Positions 8,905 to 18,857 of a stretch of DNA of 59,857 nt are shown here, one piece after another. This stretch comes from Desulfuromonadales bacterium (GTDB lineage Bacteria; Desulfobacterota; Desulfuromonadia; Desulfuromonadales; Syntrophotaleaceae): positions 1-59,857 of the forward strand of contig JASKKK010000012.1 of the NCBI GenBank assembly GCA_030154185.1. Direction: 5' to 3'. The notes under the pieces are model-generated. The model was given only the letters and a program-made list of their open reading frames with translations, made no database searches and was not told where the DNA came from. The position numbers and the translations under genes are program-made. How positions within the stretch are numbered: the stretch's first letter is position 1; each line of letters opens with the position of its first letter.

Positions 8905-10062
8905 TCAGTCGCCCGCAAATCCCTCCACGGCTGCGACAGGGATGGGGGAAAGGGTGTCGGGGCTATCCGATGGCGCCCGGCGCCGGCGTTCCGAGGCGAT
9001 AATGCGCAAACTGCTTGCGGAAAAGGCGAAGACCGCTTCGTCGCCGACCTTCAGTTTCTGCTCCCGTGCACCGGAAACCGTAACGGCAGCCTCGAGGGAA
9101 AAACCGGCAGCTTTCCCGGTTATCCACACCAGGGGGCCTCGGCGCTCCAGGCCCTGTATCCTTACCGGTATCTGATTGCGCAGGGTGATCGGCAGCTGTT
9201 TCTGGGCGACGGCAAGTTCCTCAGGGCGGACGGACAGCTGTACCCGGTGACCGACCGGAGCCGGATCGGCACTGTAAAGCCTGGTCTGTTCGATGCCGAT
9301 ATGGGTCAACCCTGATGCGTCGCAATCCAGAACGGAACCTTGCAGTACATTCCGGCCACCGAGAAACTCCGCGACGAATTCGGGATGCGGACAGCTGAAA
9401 ATGTGTTCGGGGCTGCCGGTTTGCAGGATCTGGCCGTCGTGCAGGACCGCTACCTGATCGGCAAGTGCCCAGACGTCTTCCATGTCGTGCGTGACATGAA
9501 GTGCGGTGACATGCAGGTCCTTGACCAGTTCCCGCAGTAGACGTCGCATGCGCTCCCGACTCGCCACGTCCAATGCGCTGAAGGCTTCGTCGAGCAGCAG
9601 TACTTTGGGGCGGGTTATGAGTGCCCTGGCCAGAGCGGCGCGCTGTTGCTCACCGCCGGAAAGGGTTTTGATGTCGCGGTGCAAGAGGTGTTCGATCCCG
9701 ACCCGGGCTGCAATAGCGTGGACCTCGCTTTTCAGTGCGGTCCGGCGACCTTTCTGGCGACGCAATCCGAAAGCGATGTTGTCGAACACGTTCAGGTGGG
9801 GGAAGAGCATGAAATCCTGATACACGATGCCGAGATTACGGCGCTCTGGGGGCCAGTCGGTTACATCCCGGCCATGCAGCAGAACCTTTCCTTTGTGGGG
9901 GCGGAAACTGCCGACCACTGTTTCGAGCAGCACACTTTTGCCGGCCCCTGAATCACCGATCAGGCAACAGTAATCACCCTCCGCGACGGCCAGATCGGCT
10001 CCGCGCAGACTGAATTCGCCCAAATCGACATGCAGATTGCGAACTTCAAGCAACACCGTCAT
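8905..10062 (-). CDS. modC: Molybdate/tungstate ABC transporter ATPase ModC
   Basis: A 385-residue ABC ATPase. It has Walker A GDSGAGKS (about 36-43), Q-loop YQDFMLF, signature LSGGEQQ, Walker B VLLLDEAF and a switch His (HVTHD). A C-terminal TOBE-type domain (VQLSVRPEELAVAQ onward) binds oxyanion in molybdate and sulphate importers. The ATG overlaps the modB stop codon by four bases (ATGA), so the genes are translationally coupled. Gene order modA-modB-modC and the TOBE domain support molybdate or tungstate. Sulphate specificity is less likely because only one permease gene is present. Confidence 0.88.
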   Translation of the reverse strand: MTVLLEVRNLHVDLGEFSLRGADLAVAEGDYCCLIGDSGAGKSVLLETVVGSFRPHKGKVLLHGRDVTDWPPERRNLGIVYQDFMLFPHLNVFDNIAFGLRRQKGRRTALKSEVHAIAARVGIEHLLHRDIKTLSGGEQQRAALARALITRPKVLLLDEAFSALDVASRERMRRLLRELVKDLHVTALHVTHDMEDVWALADQVAVLHDGQILQTGSPEHIFSCPHPEFVAEFLGGRNVLQGSVLDCDASGLTHIGIEQTRLYSADPAPVGHRVQLSVRPEELAVAQKQLPITLRNQIPVRIQGLERRGPLVWITGKAAGFSLEAAVTVSGAREQKLKVGDEAVFAFSASSLRIIASERRRRAPSDSPDTLSPIPVAAVEGFAGD

Positions 10063-10838
10063 AAGACCACCTCGTGATTGAGAACCTCGAAAGTCACGAT
10101 CGCAGCCAGAGAAATCAGAATCAGCAAAATGCCGGAGGTCATGGCCAGGTTGCCGTAGGAGATATTGAGATACAGGGTTATGGGCAAGGTTTCCGTGAAC
10201 ATGCGGGTACCGCCTGCCAGGATGAGCACGGTTCCGAAACATCCCATGCAGCGAGCAAAGGCAATGACCGCCCCGGCGAACAGGCCTCCCTTGGCCATGG
10301 GCAGCGTCACCCTCCAGAATGCCGTCCATTGCCCGCAGCCAAGGCTGCGGGCAACCATTTCATAGCGCGGACTGATGCTGCGGAAGGCCGCATAAACCAC
10401 GCGGGTGGCATAAGGGGCTGCAGTGAATATCTGAGCAATGGCGATGCCGGTTTTGCTGAATACGATATCGATTCCCGCCTGCTTCAACCACCCGGCCAGT
10501 GGCTCGTGGCCGAAAAGCAGCAGCAGGCAGAGCCCCAGAACCAGTTCGGGAAAGGCCATCGGCAGGTCGACCACGGTCCGCAACAATTGGTGACCGGGAA
10601 AGCGGAAACGTGCCAGCACATAGCCGATGCTGACCGCCAGAATCATGACCACAGCGACGGAAACGGCACTCGTGGTCAGGGATAGACGGATGCTGTAAAG
10701 CATCTCGGCGGACAGGGTGCTGTCGACCACTTCGGACCAGCGTGGCATGAAGATGAGCGACAGCATCGCCCAGACCAGCATGCCGACAAACAATACGGTG
10801 ATGCCTGCAAGGCCCGCCTTGAAAATACGATTGCCCAT
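10059..10838 (-). CDS. modB: Molybdate/tungstate ABC transporter permease ModB
   Basis: A 259-residue inner-membrane permease with about six hydrophobic helices. The ABC coupling (EAA) loop is SLGCGQWTAFWRVTLPMAKG. The N-terminal helix-loop region (MPRWSEVVDST) resembles ModB/CysT-type permeases. It overlaps modC by four bases and starts 3 bases after the modA stop, so modABC is a compact operon on the minus strand. The permease would pass the oxyanion delivered by ModA, driven by ATP hydrolysis by ModC. Confidence 0.88.
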   Translation of the reverse strand: MGNRIFKAGLAGITVLFVGMLVWAMLSLIFMPRWSEVVDSTLSAEMLYSIRLSLTTSAVSVAVVMILAVSIGYVLARFRFPGHQLLRTVVDLPMAFPELVLGLCLLLLFGHEPLAGWLKQAGIDIVFSKTGIAIAQIFTAAPYATRVVYAAFRSISPRYEMVARSLGCGQWTAFWRVTLPMAKGGLFAGAVIAFARCMGCFGTVLILAGGTRMFTETLPITLYLNISYGNLAMTSGILLILISLAAIVTFEVLNHEVVL

Positions 10839-10841
10839 GAC

Positions 10842-11627
10842 TCATTCCGGCTTGTCGATGGGGAAACCCCATTTCTTCCACAGGGCCTTTCCTTCAGCCG
10901 AGGCGATGTAATCGACGAACAGCTGTGCCTTGTCTGCCTGTTCGGAAAAAGTCACCACTGCCGAGGGAATGGTTTTGACGGCGTTTTGAGCCGACGGAAT
11001 GCGCACGATGTCGACTTTGCCCTTGGCCTGTCCCCAGGTGGCCTGATCCTCCCAGGCGATGCAGGCATCCACCTGACCGGTTGCCGTATAGATCAACAAC
11101 TGGTTGGTGGTGCTCGGTCTTACCACCACGTTTTTAGCAACCTGTTCCAGCAGATCGTTCTTTTTCAAAATGGCATTCGCCACTTTGCCGATGGCCGCGG
11201 CTTTGGCATCGGCAAGAGCGATCCGCACCCCGGGGCGGGCCAGGTCCTGCAGGGATTGAACATGGCCAGGGTTGCCGGCCGGGACCAGGATGATAGGCAC
11301 ATGATAGCAGACCGAACGTTGCCCTTCGGCCCGGACCAGCCCCTGTTTGATGGCGTCCTTGACATACTTCTCGGCCCCGGGGATGAAAACGTCACCCGCT
11401 TTGCGGGTGGCGATCATGCCGAACAGTTCTCCGGAACCACCGTAAATAAGTCGCACCGGAATGTTATAGCGAGCTTCGAATCCGTTTTTGAGCTCATCCA
11501 TCGGTTTCATCAATCCCGCTCCGGAATAGATGGTAAGCGGTTCCGAACTGCACCATGCGAGACCGGGGATACCTGTCAATATCAGAAAGAGTGCCAGCCA
11601 GATGGTTTGAAAGATTTTGTTTTCCAC
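10842..11627 (-). CDS. modA: Molybdate/tungstate-binding periplasmic protein ModA
   Basis: A 261-residue extracellular solute-binding protein. The hydrophobic signal peptide (KIFQTIWLALFLILTGIPG) ends near LAWCSS. The mature part opens with PLTIYSGAGLMKPMDEL, as in ModA/WtpA proteins, and contains IYGGSGELFGMI and the second-lobe segment DACIAWEDQATWG. I chose the GTG at 11627 because GGGAGGGG stands in front of it; an ATG slightly upstream (11660) is possible. Whether it prefers molybdate or tungstate cannot be told from the sequence. A structured leader precedes it. Confidence 0.85.
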   Translation of the reverse strand: MENKIFQTIWLALFLILTGIPGLAWCSSEPLTIYSGAGLMKPMDELKNGFEARYNIPVRLIYGGSGELFGMIATRKAGDVFIPGAEKYVKDAIKQGLVRAEGQRSVCYHVPIILVPAGNPGHVQSLQDLARPGVRIALADAKAAAIGKVANAILKKNDLLEQVAKNVVVRPSTTNQLLIYTATGQVDACIAWEDQATWGQAKGKVDIVRIPSAQNAVKTIPSAVVTFSEQADKAQLFVDYIASAEGKALWKKWGFPIDKPE

Positions 11628-11903
11628 TTTTCCCCTCCCATAACAATATGGTTCCAGCATGCGAGACAACCCATACCGAATTCCACCATGATACGCGGAA
11701 GGGGACTCCGTTTCCGAAGTCCCCTATCGGTGCCGCGCTCACAGGAGTATTCGCCAAACGCCGCACATGGAGGAACACCTAAGTGTATAATGCCCTCAGT
11801 TTGCCAGCTTTTCGATATTTTCGCAAGTAAATAACGACGACCCGTTTGGCCAGTTACCGAACTTTTTTTGGATGTTCCCGGATAAATTTTGGCGTGATGC
11901 CAT
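11628..11903 (-). promoter_or_regulatory. Structured leader of modABC, function unknown
   Basis: On the minus strand, the 200-odd bases before modA contain a stable hairpin with arms GGGGACT and AGTCCCC (plus-strand 11701-11725) capped by TCGGAAACGG. Other G/C-rich segments lie beside it, and a possible -10 (CATTAT/TATACA) lies near 11783-11790. I could not fit the published Moco riboswitch consensus with confidence. The length and pairing make a cis-regulatory leader plausible, since mod genes are often regulated. No gene is visible in this stretch. Confidence 0.35.
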
Positions 11904-11939
11904 AAAAGAGGCGGGCTTCGTAAAAAGCCCGCCTCTTTT
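11904..11939. terminator. Strong bidirectional intrinsic terminator
   Basis: A perfect 15-bp stem (11904-11918 with 11925-11939; AAAAGAGGCGGGCTT) closes a 6-base loop. A-run and T-run ends allow it to work on both strands. It lies directly downstream of the zinc-ribbon/TM2/pilin-like gene and insulates it from modA. Confidence 0.9.
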
Positions 11940-11966
11940 ATATAAGCTTGTCATGTTTGACGAACT

Positions 11967-12710
11967 CTACTCCATGAAGTGAAAAAAACCGTAACCACCC
12001 TCCATGCCGAGTTGTTCGGCTATCTGGTCCTCGATTTCGGTTCGGGAATTTTGGGAAATTTCGGTGTTATCGCTCCCTGTCAGATAGGCGGTATCGCCGT
12101 TTTGATGAAAGGCGATGATTTGAAAATCATCCCCGCCCAGGGATAAGTAATAAACGGCCACCCCGGTGGCCGCACCGCAGACCATCTGGCCGGTTTGGGT
12201 CGGGTAGGTGAAATTGTCCGCATAGTAGGCCTCGGTTTCAGTCCGGCAACTTTTAAGATCCGACAGGGCCGTGGCGTTGTGGGCTTTTTGACGGTACGAG
12301 GCAAATTGCGGAATGGCGATGGCCGCGATGATGCCTATCATGGCGATGGCCGCCAGCGACAAGGCCGCGGCAAGGATAAGGGCCCCCCAGTTGGTCTGAG
12401 GATAACGCTGCTGCAGTTCCGTTTCGCTTTTGACGCAATAGATGATGAATTCGACGAAAGCGACAAGACCGGGAATGCCGGTCCAAAAAAATAGCAGGTA
12501 GAGGATGCCGAGTCCGTATTTTTTCACATAGAATTTGTGGGCTCCGACGCCACCGAGAAAAAAAGTGATCAGAAGCAAGGCGACTTTATTGACGCCCTCA
12601 TTGGTGCTGCTGGCGGTTCTGACTCCACAGTTTGGACAGATTTCCGCCCGGGGATGCAGCGATTTTCCACAGGTAGCGCAGTATTTGGTTGAAACGATGG
12701 CTTCCGGCAT
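11967..12710 (-). CDS. Zinc-ribbon/TM2/pilin-like fusion membrane protein
   Basis: A 247-residue protein with three recognisable parts. Residues about 11-29 form a zinc ribbon (CATCGK...CPNCG). Residues about 42-95 form a TM2 domain with two hydrophobic helices (FFLGGVGAHKFYVKKYG). From about 112 a helix reads like a type IV pilin alpha-1 (MIGIIAAIAIPQFASYRQKA), followed by the typical downstream segment with DLKSCRTETEAYYADNFTYP. The prepilin peptidase site (GFTLIE) is absent, so it would stay membrane-bound rather than be processed. The C-terminal half is a periplasmic-type domain resembling minor pilins. It stands alone with its own terminator. The function is unknown; the fusion is discussed as a finding. 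Confidence 0.7.
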   Translation of the reverse strand: MPEAIVSTKYCATCGKSLHPRAEICPNCGVRTASSTNEGVNKVALLLITFFLGGVGAHKFYVKKYGLGILYLLFFWTGIPGLVAFVEFIIYCVKSETELQQRYPQTNWGALILAAALSLAAIAMIGIIAAIAIPQFASYRQKAHNATALSDLKSCRTETEAYYADNFTYPTQTGQMVCGAATGVAVYYLSLGGDDFQIIAFHQNGDTAYLTGSDNTEISQNSRTEIEDQIAEQLGMEGGYGFFHFME

Positions 12711-12886
12711 ATAATCTCCTCGACCATAGGAATGGATCTGCAGACTTGAGACCGCAAAAATAAAATGTCGCTAATTTATTAAAAATTTAATACGATGTCA
12801 AGGATGGTCGATCGGGCGGGCGGGGAGAAGCCGGTGTGCCGGATGCCTGTAAGGCAGTGTAAGCGCCAGGCGAATGACCGAGGCAT

Positions 12887-12911
12887 AAAAAATGGCCCCC
12901 CGAAGGGGGCC
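12887..12911 (-). terminator. Terminator of the aminotransferase gene
   Basis: The stem GGCCCCC (12894-12900) with GGGGGCC (12905-12911) and loop CGAA is followed on the minus strand by six T residues. It lies about 70 bases past the aminotransferase stop codon. A second perfect 7-bp hairpin (12931-12937 with 12942-12948) followed by TTTTT on the plus strand lies between the two. Confidence 0.8.
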
Positions 12912-12979
12912 TGAGGAGAAAATAAAAGTCGAGGCATGAGGATGCCTCCGGTTTTTCATCCGGGGGGTACGGATGGAAA

Positions 12980-14056
12980 TCAGTGGCGTACCTGGGGCAG
13001 AAGTTCCTCGAGCAGCGCGAAGTATTCTTCCATGTCCGTCATGGTCAGATCGCCCATGTGCGGAATGCGGAAGGTTTCGCCTTTGATTTTGCCGTAACCG
13101 CCGTCCATGGCATAGCCGCGTTCGCCGGCCAGTTCCTTGAGGCGGGCCACGTCGGTGCCTCCGTCATTGAGCACGGTGGTCAGGGTCTGGGAACGGGCGC
13201 CTTCCGCAGCATAAAGTCCGAATCCCTGTTTCAATGCCCAGGCGCGGGTTGCTTCGGCCATCTCCTGATGACGGGCATAGCGGTTTTCCAGCCCCTCGGC
13301 GAACATCTTCTGCAATTGATGGCGCAAAGCGTAAATCTGGCTGATGCATGGGGTGCTGGGCGTATTGTTTTTCGCGGCGTTTTTTTCGAACTCTTCGAAG
13401 TCGAAATAATAGCCGCGATTGGGAGTGGTGCGAGCCTTGTCCAGAGCTTTCTGGGTGGCTGTAAAGACGGCCAGTCCCGGGGGCAGGGCGAAGGCTTTCT
13501 GCACGCCGGCCAGGCAGACATCGATGCCGAGGGCGGTGACGTCGAGGGGGACGGCGCTCATAGAGGAAACGGTGTCGACGATGAAGGAGACCTCGGGGTA
13601 TTTTTTCATGACCGCAGCGATTTCATCCAGAGGGGACATGACGCCGGTCGAGGTTTCGTTGTGTACAACGGTCATGGCATCGTATTTGCCGGTGGACAGG
13701 GCCGCATCGACCATTTCACCCGTAACAGGTTGGCCCCATTCGGTGCTGAACAGATCGGCTTCGAGGCCGCAGCGCAGGGTCACATCGTGCCATTTTTTGC
13801 TGAAGGCGCCGTTGGCGAAACTGGCGCAGCGCTTCTGCACCAGATTGCGCACTGCACCTTCCATAACGCCGAAAGCGCTGGAGGTCGACAGGAATACCGG
13901 GCCGGGGGCGTTGAGGAGTTTTTGCAGGCCGTCGGTGACTTCCTTGTGCAGAACGGCATATTCCTTCATGCGATGGCCGATCATGGGGGTGGCCATGGCT
14001 TCCAGCACATCGGCACTTACTTCTACAGGTCCGGGGATAAAGAGTTTTTTGCTCAT
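12980..14056 (-). CDS. Class V aminotransferase (alanine-glyoxylate/serine-pyruvate type)
   Basis: A 358-residue PLP-dependent enzyme of the alanine-glyoxylate/serine-pyruvate branch. It starts KLFIPGPVEVS, has the cofactor-contacting Asp in FIVDTVSSM (about 161), and the Schiff-base Lys in CLAGVQKAF (about Lys187). Such enzymes move amino groups between serine or alanine and glyoxylate or pyruvate; some relatives act as phosphoserine aminotransferases. The exact substrate is not decidable here. Start: ATG behind AAGGAG. A ZTP riboswitch precedes it, linking the enzyme to serine/glycine and folate one-carbon status. Confidence 0.85.
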   Translation of the reverse strand: MSKKLFIPGPVEVSADVLEAMATPMIGHRMKEYAVLHKEVTDGLQKLLNAPGPVFLSTSSAFGVMEGAVRNLVQKRCASFANGAFSKKWHDVTLRCGLEADLFSTEWGQPVTGEMVDAALSTGKYDAMTVVHNETSTGVMSPLDEIAAVMKKYPEVSFIVDTVSSMSAVPLDVTALGIDVCLAGVQKAFALPPGLAVFTATQKALDKARTTPNRGYYFDFEEFEKNAAKNNTPSTPCISQIYALRHQLQKMFAEGLENRYARHQEMAEATRAWALKQGFGLYAAEGARSQTLTTVLNDGGTDVARLKELAGERGYAMDGGYGKIKGETFRIPHMGDLTMTDMEEYFALLEELLPQVRH

Positions 14057-14074
14057 GGCGATTTGCTCCTTCGG

Positions 14075-14187
14075 ATAATAAAAAACGCCTGGCCCTTTTT
14101 GAAAAGGGGCCCAGGCGTACGGCTAAAAGGTCTTTTGGCCCCGCTCCCCGGTGGTGATCCACCTCGAGACGCCAGTTACGGGAGACC
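14075..14187 (-). promoter_or_regulatory. ZTP (pfl) riboswitch with overlapping intrinsic terminator
   Basis: Read on the minus strand, the RNA shows the conserved pfl/ZTP elements in order. CCCG-T-AACTGGCG is followed by a GGTGG-ATC-ACCACC hairpin leading into GGGGAGCG, closing P1 (CCCG with CGGG). After a short linker comes the hallmark 3' segment CGCCTGGGC (14109-14117). That same 3' segment is the 5' arm of an intrinsic terminator (14086-14117) followed by TTTTTTATT. Ligand-bound aptamer and terminator therefore cannot form together. ZTP binding should favour read-through into the aminotransferase. The class is known to sense ZMP/ZTP, which accumulate when 10-formyl-tetrahydrofolate is low. 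Confidence 0.9.
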
Positions 14188-14337
14188 TGCTGATTGTCGG
14201 AACTCGTGATGAGTTAAAAACCAAGTAACATACCTGCTTTCTCAAAGTCAAGCGGGATTCATTTGTAGTTCGTGTATACGGTCCGGCGAATAATTTTCCT
14301 GTTCGCGGATGGGGCAACAGATTTTTGCCGAAATCCC

Positions 14338-14366
14338 TTGACATTCAAAATCAGCTGATTATACTT
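14338..14366 (+). promoter_or_regulatory. Sigma70-type promoter of groES-groEL
   Basis: TTGACA (14338-14343) and TATACT (14360-14365) are separated by 16 bases, close to consensus. The operator CIRCE begins 12 bases downstream, where the transcript should start. Confidence 0.85.
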
Positions 14367-14377
14367 AGCCTTGCTTG

Positions 14378-14404
14378 TTAGCACTCACTCAAAACGAGTG
14401 CTAA
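14378..14404 (+). promoter_or_regulatory. CIRCE operator (HrcA-binding site)
   Basis: TTAGCACTC and GAGTGCTAA are perfect inverted repeats separated by nine bases, exactly the CIRCE consensus. It predicts HrcA repression of groES-groEL and relief on heat shock. No hrcA gene lies in the window. Confidence 0.97.
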
Positions 14405-14537
14405 TACAGTGCCAAAGTCGAAGGCTTTGGTCCGGCAGCAAACGGACTTGAGCTTTTTTTGTTTGCATATTGCGAAGGATGTTTTCGGGATTTTTCCCAC
14501 ACAAAATTATCATGGCAGAATGAAAGGAGATTGCAAA

Positions 14538-14825
14538 ATGAACATCAGGCCTTTGCGTGATCGTATCATTGTTGAACGGATCGAAGAGGAAAACACCACC
14601 GCCGGTGGCATCATCATCCCCGACTCGGCCAAAGAGAAGCCCCAGCAGGGCATCGTCAAGGCTGTGGGTAAAGGCAAGGTGCTGGAAGACGGTACCGTGC
14701 TTCCCATGGATATCAAAGTTGGCGATCGCGTCCTGTTCGGCAAATATGCCGGTAGCGAGATCAAGATCGACGGCAAAGAATACCAGATCATGCGTGAAGA
14801 CGATATCCTGGGTGTTCTCGAGTAA
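14538..14825 (+). CDS. groES: Co-chaperonin GroES
   Basis: The 95-residue protein has the full GroES pattern: an N-terminal [18 protein letters not shown] and a mobile loop with [15 protein letters not shown], which includes the GroEL-contacting hydrophobic triplet. It ends in a beta-barrel core. GroES forms the lid of the GroEL folding chamber in the cytosol. The ATG at 14538 follows AAAGGAGA. It is the first gene of the CIRCE-controlled operon, 48 bases before groEL. Confidence 0.98.
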   Translation: MNIRPLRDRIIVERIEEENTTAGGIIIPDSAKEKPQQGIVKAVGKGKVLEDGTVLPMDIKVGDRVLFGKYAGSEIKIDGKEYQIMREDDILGVLE

Positions 14826-14867
14826 ATTGCCATCGTCTCAGCAAGTAGTTAATCCAAAGGAGGATAA

Positions 14868-16526
<1,659 letters not shown>

Positions 16527-16560
16527 ACGTCCCCCCACCCTGTCGGTGTAAAACAAAAAA

Positions 16561-16591
16561 GCCTCCCGGAGAGATCCGGGGGGCTTTTTTA
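16561..16591 (+). terminator. Terminator of groES-groEL
   Basis: The GC-rich stem GCCTCCCGGA/TCCGGGGGGC has a short loop and is followed by TTTTTT, 35 bases past the groEL stop. Confidence 0.9.
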
Positions 16592-16624
16592 GTTTAACCG
16601 TCAATGCGTAGAATGGGTGCGAGA

Positions 16625-17602
16625 TCAAACCACCTGCAACAGGGTACAGCGATCCTGGCTCATCGGAGCAATGTCCAGAAAGCGCTCGTCGCCATTTTTT
16701 TGCAGCCGTACTCTTACCGATGCTTCATCGCGTCCCTTGCCGTATCCGGCGACAATGGCGGCGGCCATGGCAAGGTCGGTCTCTGAGGGATGGCCGCTGA
16801 CCAGCCCCGTGGGACCACGGTATCCGGTGGCGTGAAGCAGGGTATATCCGGGACGCAAGGCGGCTTGCAGGGCTTCGTTGCCTTCCTGGTTACGTCCCAA
16901 GGTCAGCTTGGCCGCGGGCGACAGCCTGAACTGGCGTCCGAGCTTGAGCAGTTCGACGTCGTGGACGGTGCAGTCGGGTTGATGATCGAGCAGGTCCCGA
17001 AGTTTGCCCGTAAAGGATTTTTCGGTCAACAGGCAGCCGCCTCCCGATCCTGGGTAATCGGTAAGCCCCCATTGGCGCGCATAGGCTTCCTGGCGTTTGC
17101 GCGAACGGCCCTGGATGTCGAGGAGTTTTTCGCGATCGACCAGGCCTTGTTTCTCCATGGGGGTTTCGGGCAGCAAGCGTGCGCATAACGGTCGCAGGAT
17201 AATGTCGGCGCAGCCGGCGTGTTTGGCAACGGCCTGAAGGGCGTTGTAGTTCTGGCTCATGGGGCGCTGGCCCAGGACCTCGCCGGAAAACAGAAAGTCG
17301 AAATCGCCGTTGAATACGTGCCGTGCCGCGAGCTGAAACATCAAGGCATGGCAGTCGATACAGGGATTGAGATTCTTGCCGTAACCATAGCGGGGATTCT
17401 TCAGGACATCGAGATGTATTTCTCCGATCTCTTCAACGATCAGGGGGATGTCGATCTGGCGAGCCGCTTGTCGTGCACGCGCGGCTCCGAAAAAAGGGGT
17501 GACGAAAACAATGCCGGTCACATCCACGCCCTGACGTTTGAGTGTCAGGGCCGCCAGGGAACTGTCAAGGCCTCCGGACAGAAGGCCGAGTGCTTTGCTC
17601 AT
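16625..17602 (-). CDS. PP-loop ATPase, MnmA-like tRNA thiolase family
   Basis: A 325-residue protein. The N-terminal ATP-pyrophosphatase PP-loop is LLSGGLDSSLA (about 7-17), and NPCIDC (Cys about 81 and 84) matches the position of the catalytic Cys in MnmA-type tRNA 2-thiouridylases. A further Cys sits in GSGGGCLLTE. The C-terminal third is unlike MnmA and may bind RNA. Members of this subfamily are common in anaerobes beside true MnmA; their modification target is unproven. I am sure of the ATP-dependent thiolase/adenylating fold, not of the substrate. It is convergent with groEL. Confidence 0.7.
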   Translation of the reverse strand: MSKALGLLSGGLDSSLAALTLKRQGVDVTGIVFVTPFFGAARARQAARQIDIPLIVEEIGEIHLDVLKNPRYGYGKNLNPCIDCHALMFQLAARHVFNGDFDFLFSGEVLGQRPMSQNYNALQAVAKHAGCADIILRPLCARLLPETPMEKQGLVDREKLLDIQGRSRKRQEAYARQWGLTDYPGSGGGCLLTEKSFTGKLRDLLDHQPDCTVHDVELLKLGRQFRLSPAAKLTLGRNQEGNEALQAALRPGYTLLHATGYRGPTGLVSGHPSETDLAMAAAIVAGYGKGRDEASVRVRLQKNGDERFLDIAPMSQDRCTLLQVV

Positions 17603-17822
17603 GATGGGGCAAACCTCCGAAATGTCTGGGTGCGTGTAGAGATGTCGGGATAGTTCTTCATGCTTATTTTCAGTTGAAATGCATGAAAAGTTGTTGGAGA
17701 AAGCTAATGGCTTTGCTAAACCCCTTGCTCTGCCGCACTTTTTGGTGGTAATGTTTGATTTATAGGATAAAACGCAGTTTCATTATGTATACAATATCTG
17801 ATTTGCCAGGGACCTTGCTATC

Positions 17823-18824
17823 GTGAAAAAGAGAAAAAAACTATTGCAGGACAACTATGGCCGCACCATAGAATACCTGCGCTTGTCGGTCACCGACCGC
17901 TGCAATTTGCGTTGTCGGTACTGCATGCCGGCCGAAGGCATTGAGACTGTCGATCATGCCGAAGTCCTCTCTTACGAGGAAATGCTGCGGGTCGTCGCCG
18001 TAGCTGTTCGCTGCGGGGTCAAAAAAATCCGCATAACGGGTGGTGAACCGCTGATTCGCAAGGGCATTGTCGAGTTTATCCGCGACATGGCCGGTATTTC
18101 CAAGAAAGTTGAAATCACTCTGACCACCAACGGCATTCTGCTTGCGGATATGGCCGCTGATCTTCGCAAAGCCGGCCTTAGTCGGGTCAATGTCAGCCTC
18201 GATACTCTGCGCGAAGATCGTTTTCTGGAAATTACCCGTCGAACCGGCCTGCATAAAGTGCTCGAAGGCCTGCATGCCGCAGAAGCCGTCGGTCTGACGC
18301 CTCTCAAAATAAACATGGTGCCGATCCGCGGCGTCAATGATGATGAGATTGCCGTTTTTGCCCGCCTGACTCTCGATCAGCCCTGGGAGATCCGTTTCAT
18401 CGAATTCATGCCTGTCAGCAACGGCCTCGAATATACGCCGGAGAACATGTTTCCGGCGGCCGAGATCATCAAATCGTTGGAAAAAGTCAGCAAACTGGTG
18501 CCTGAATTACGCCAGGGTCCGGCCGGGCCGGCACGGATGTTTCATTTTCCCGAAAGCCCGGGGCATATCGGGGTCATTCCCGCCGTTTCGGAACATTTCT
18601 GCGGCGAATGCAACCGCATGCGCATCACCGCAGACGGCCGTATCCGTCCCTGCCTGTTTTCTACCGAGGAGATCGATCTGCGCAGTGCTCTGCGCCGCAA
18701 CGCCAGCGATGCGGAATTGGAGGAAATCCTGCGTAATGCCGCCTGCGCCAAGCCTGAACGTCACCATATCGGTGAGAAGGATTTCCGTCAGGGCAAGCGT
18801 CGCATGCACGGCATCGGCGGCTGA
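17823..18824 (+). CDS. moaA: GTP 3',8-cyclase MoaA
   Basis: MoaA is a radical-SAM enzyme that, with MoaC, turns GTP into cyclic pyranopterin monophosphate, the first intermediate of molybdopterin. The 333-residue protein has the SAM-cluster motif CNLRCRYC (Cys about 27, 31 and 34) and ITGGEPLIR. The second, C-terminal [4Fe-4S] cluster ligands are in CGECNR (about 260 and 263) and RPCL (about 277). The GTG start is the only reasonable one. A near-palindromic ATTATGTATACAAT lies about 40 bases upstream and could include the -10 element. It is separate from moaC (24909) but both belong to the same pathway. Confidence 0.95.
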   Translation: MKKRKKLLQDNYGRTIEYLRLSVTDRCNLRCRYCMPAEGIETVDHAEVLSYEEMLRVVAVAVRCGVKKIRITGGEPLIRKGIVEFIRDMAGISKKVEITLTTNGILLADMAADLRKAGLSRVNVSLDTLREDRFLEITRRTGLHKVLEGLHAAEAVGLTPLKINMVPIRGVNDDEIAVFARLTLDQPWEIRFIEFMPVSNGLEYTPENMFPAAEIIKSLEKVSKLVPELRQGPAGPARMFHFPESPGHIGVIPAVSEHFCGECNRMRITADGRIRPCLFSTEEIDLRSALRRNASDAELEEILRNAACAKPERHHIGEKDFRQGKRRMHGIGG

Positions 18825-18857
18825 TTTTTTGATCGGTAAGGCGGTTGCCTGTGCAGG

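Noticed and set aside
12983-14209. A 408-codon open frame opposite the aminotransferase
   Set aside because: It covers the coding strand's shadow and the riboswitch; no domain is recognisable.
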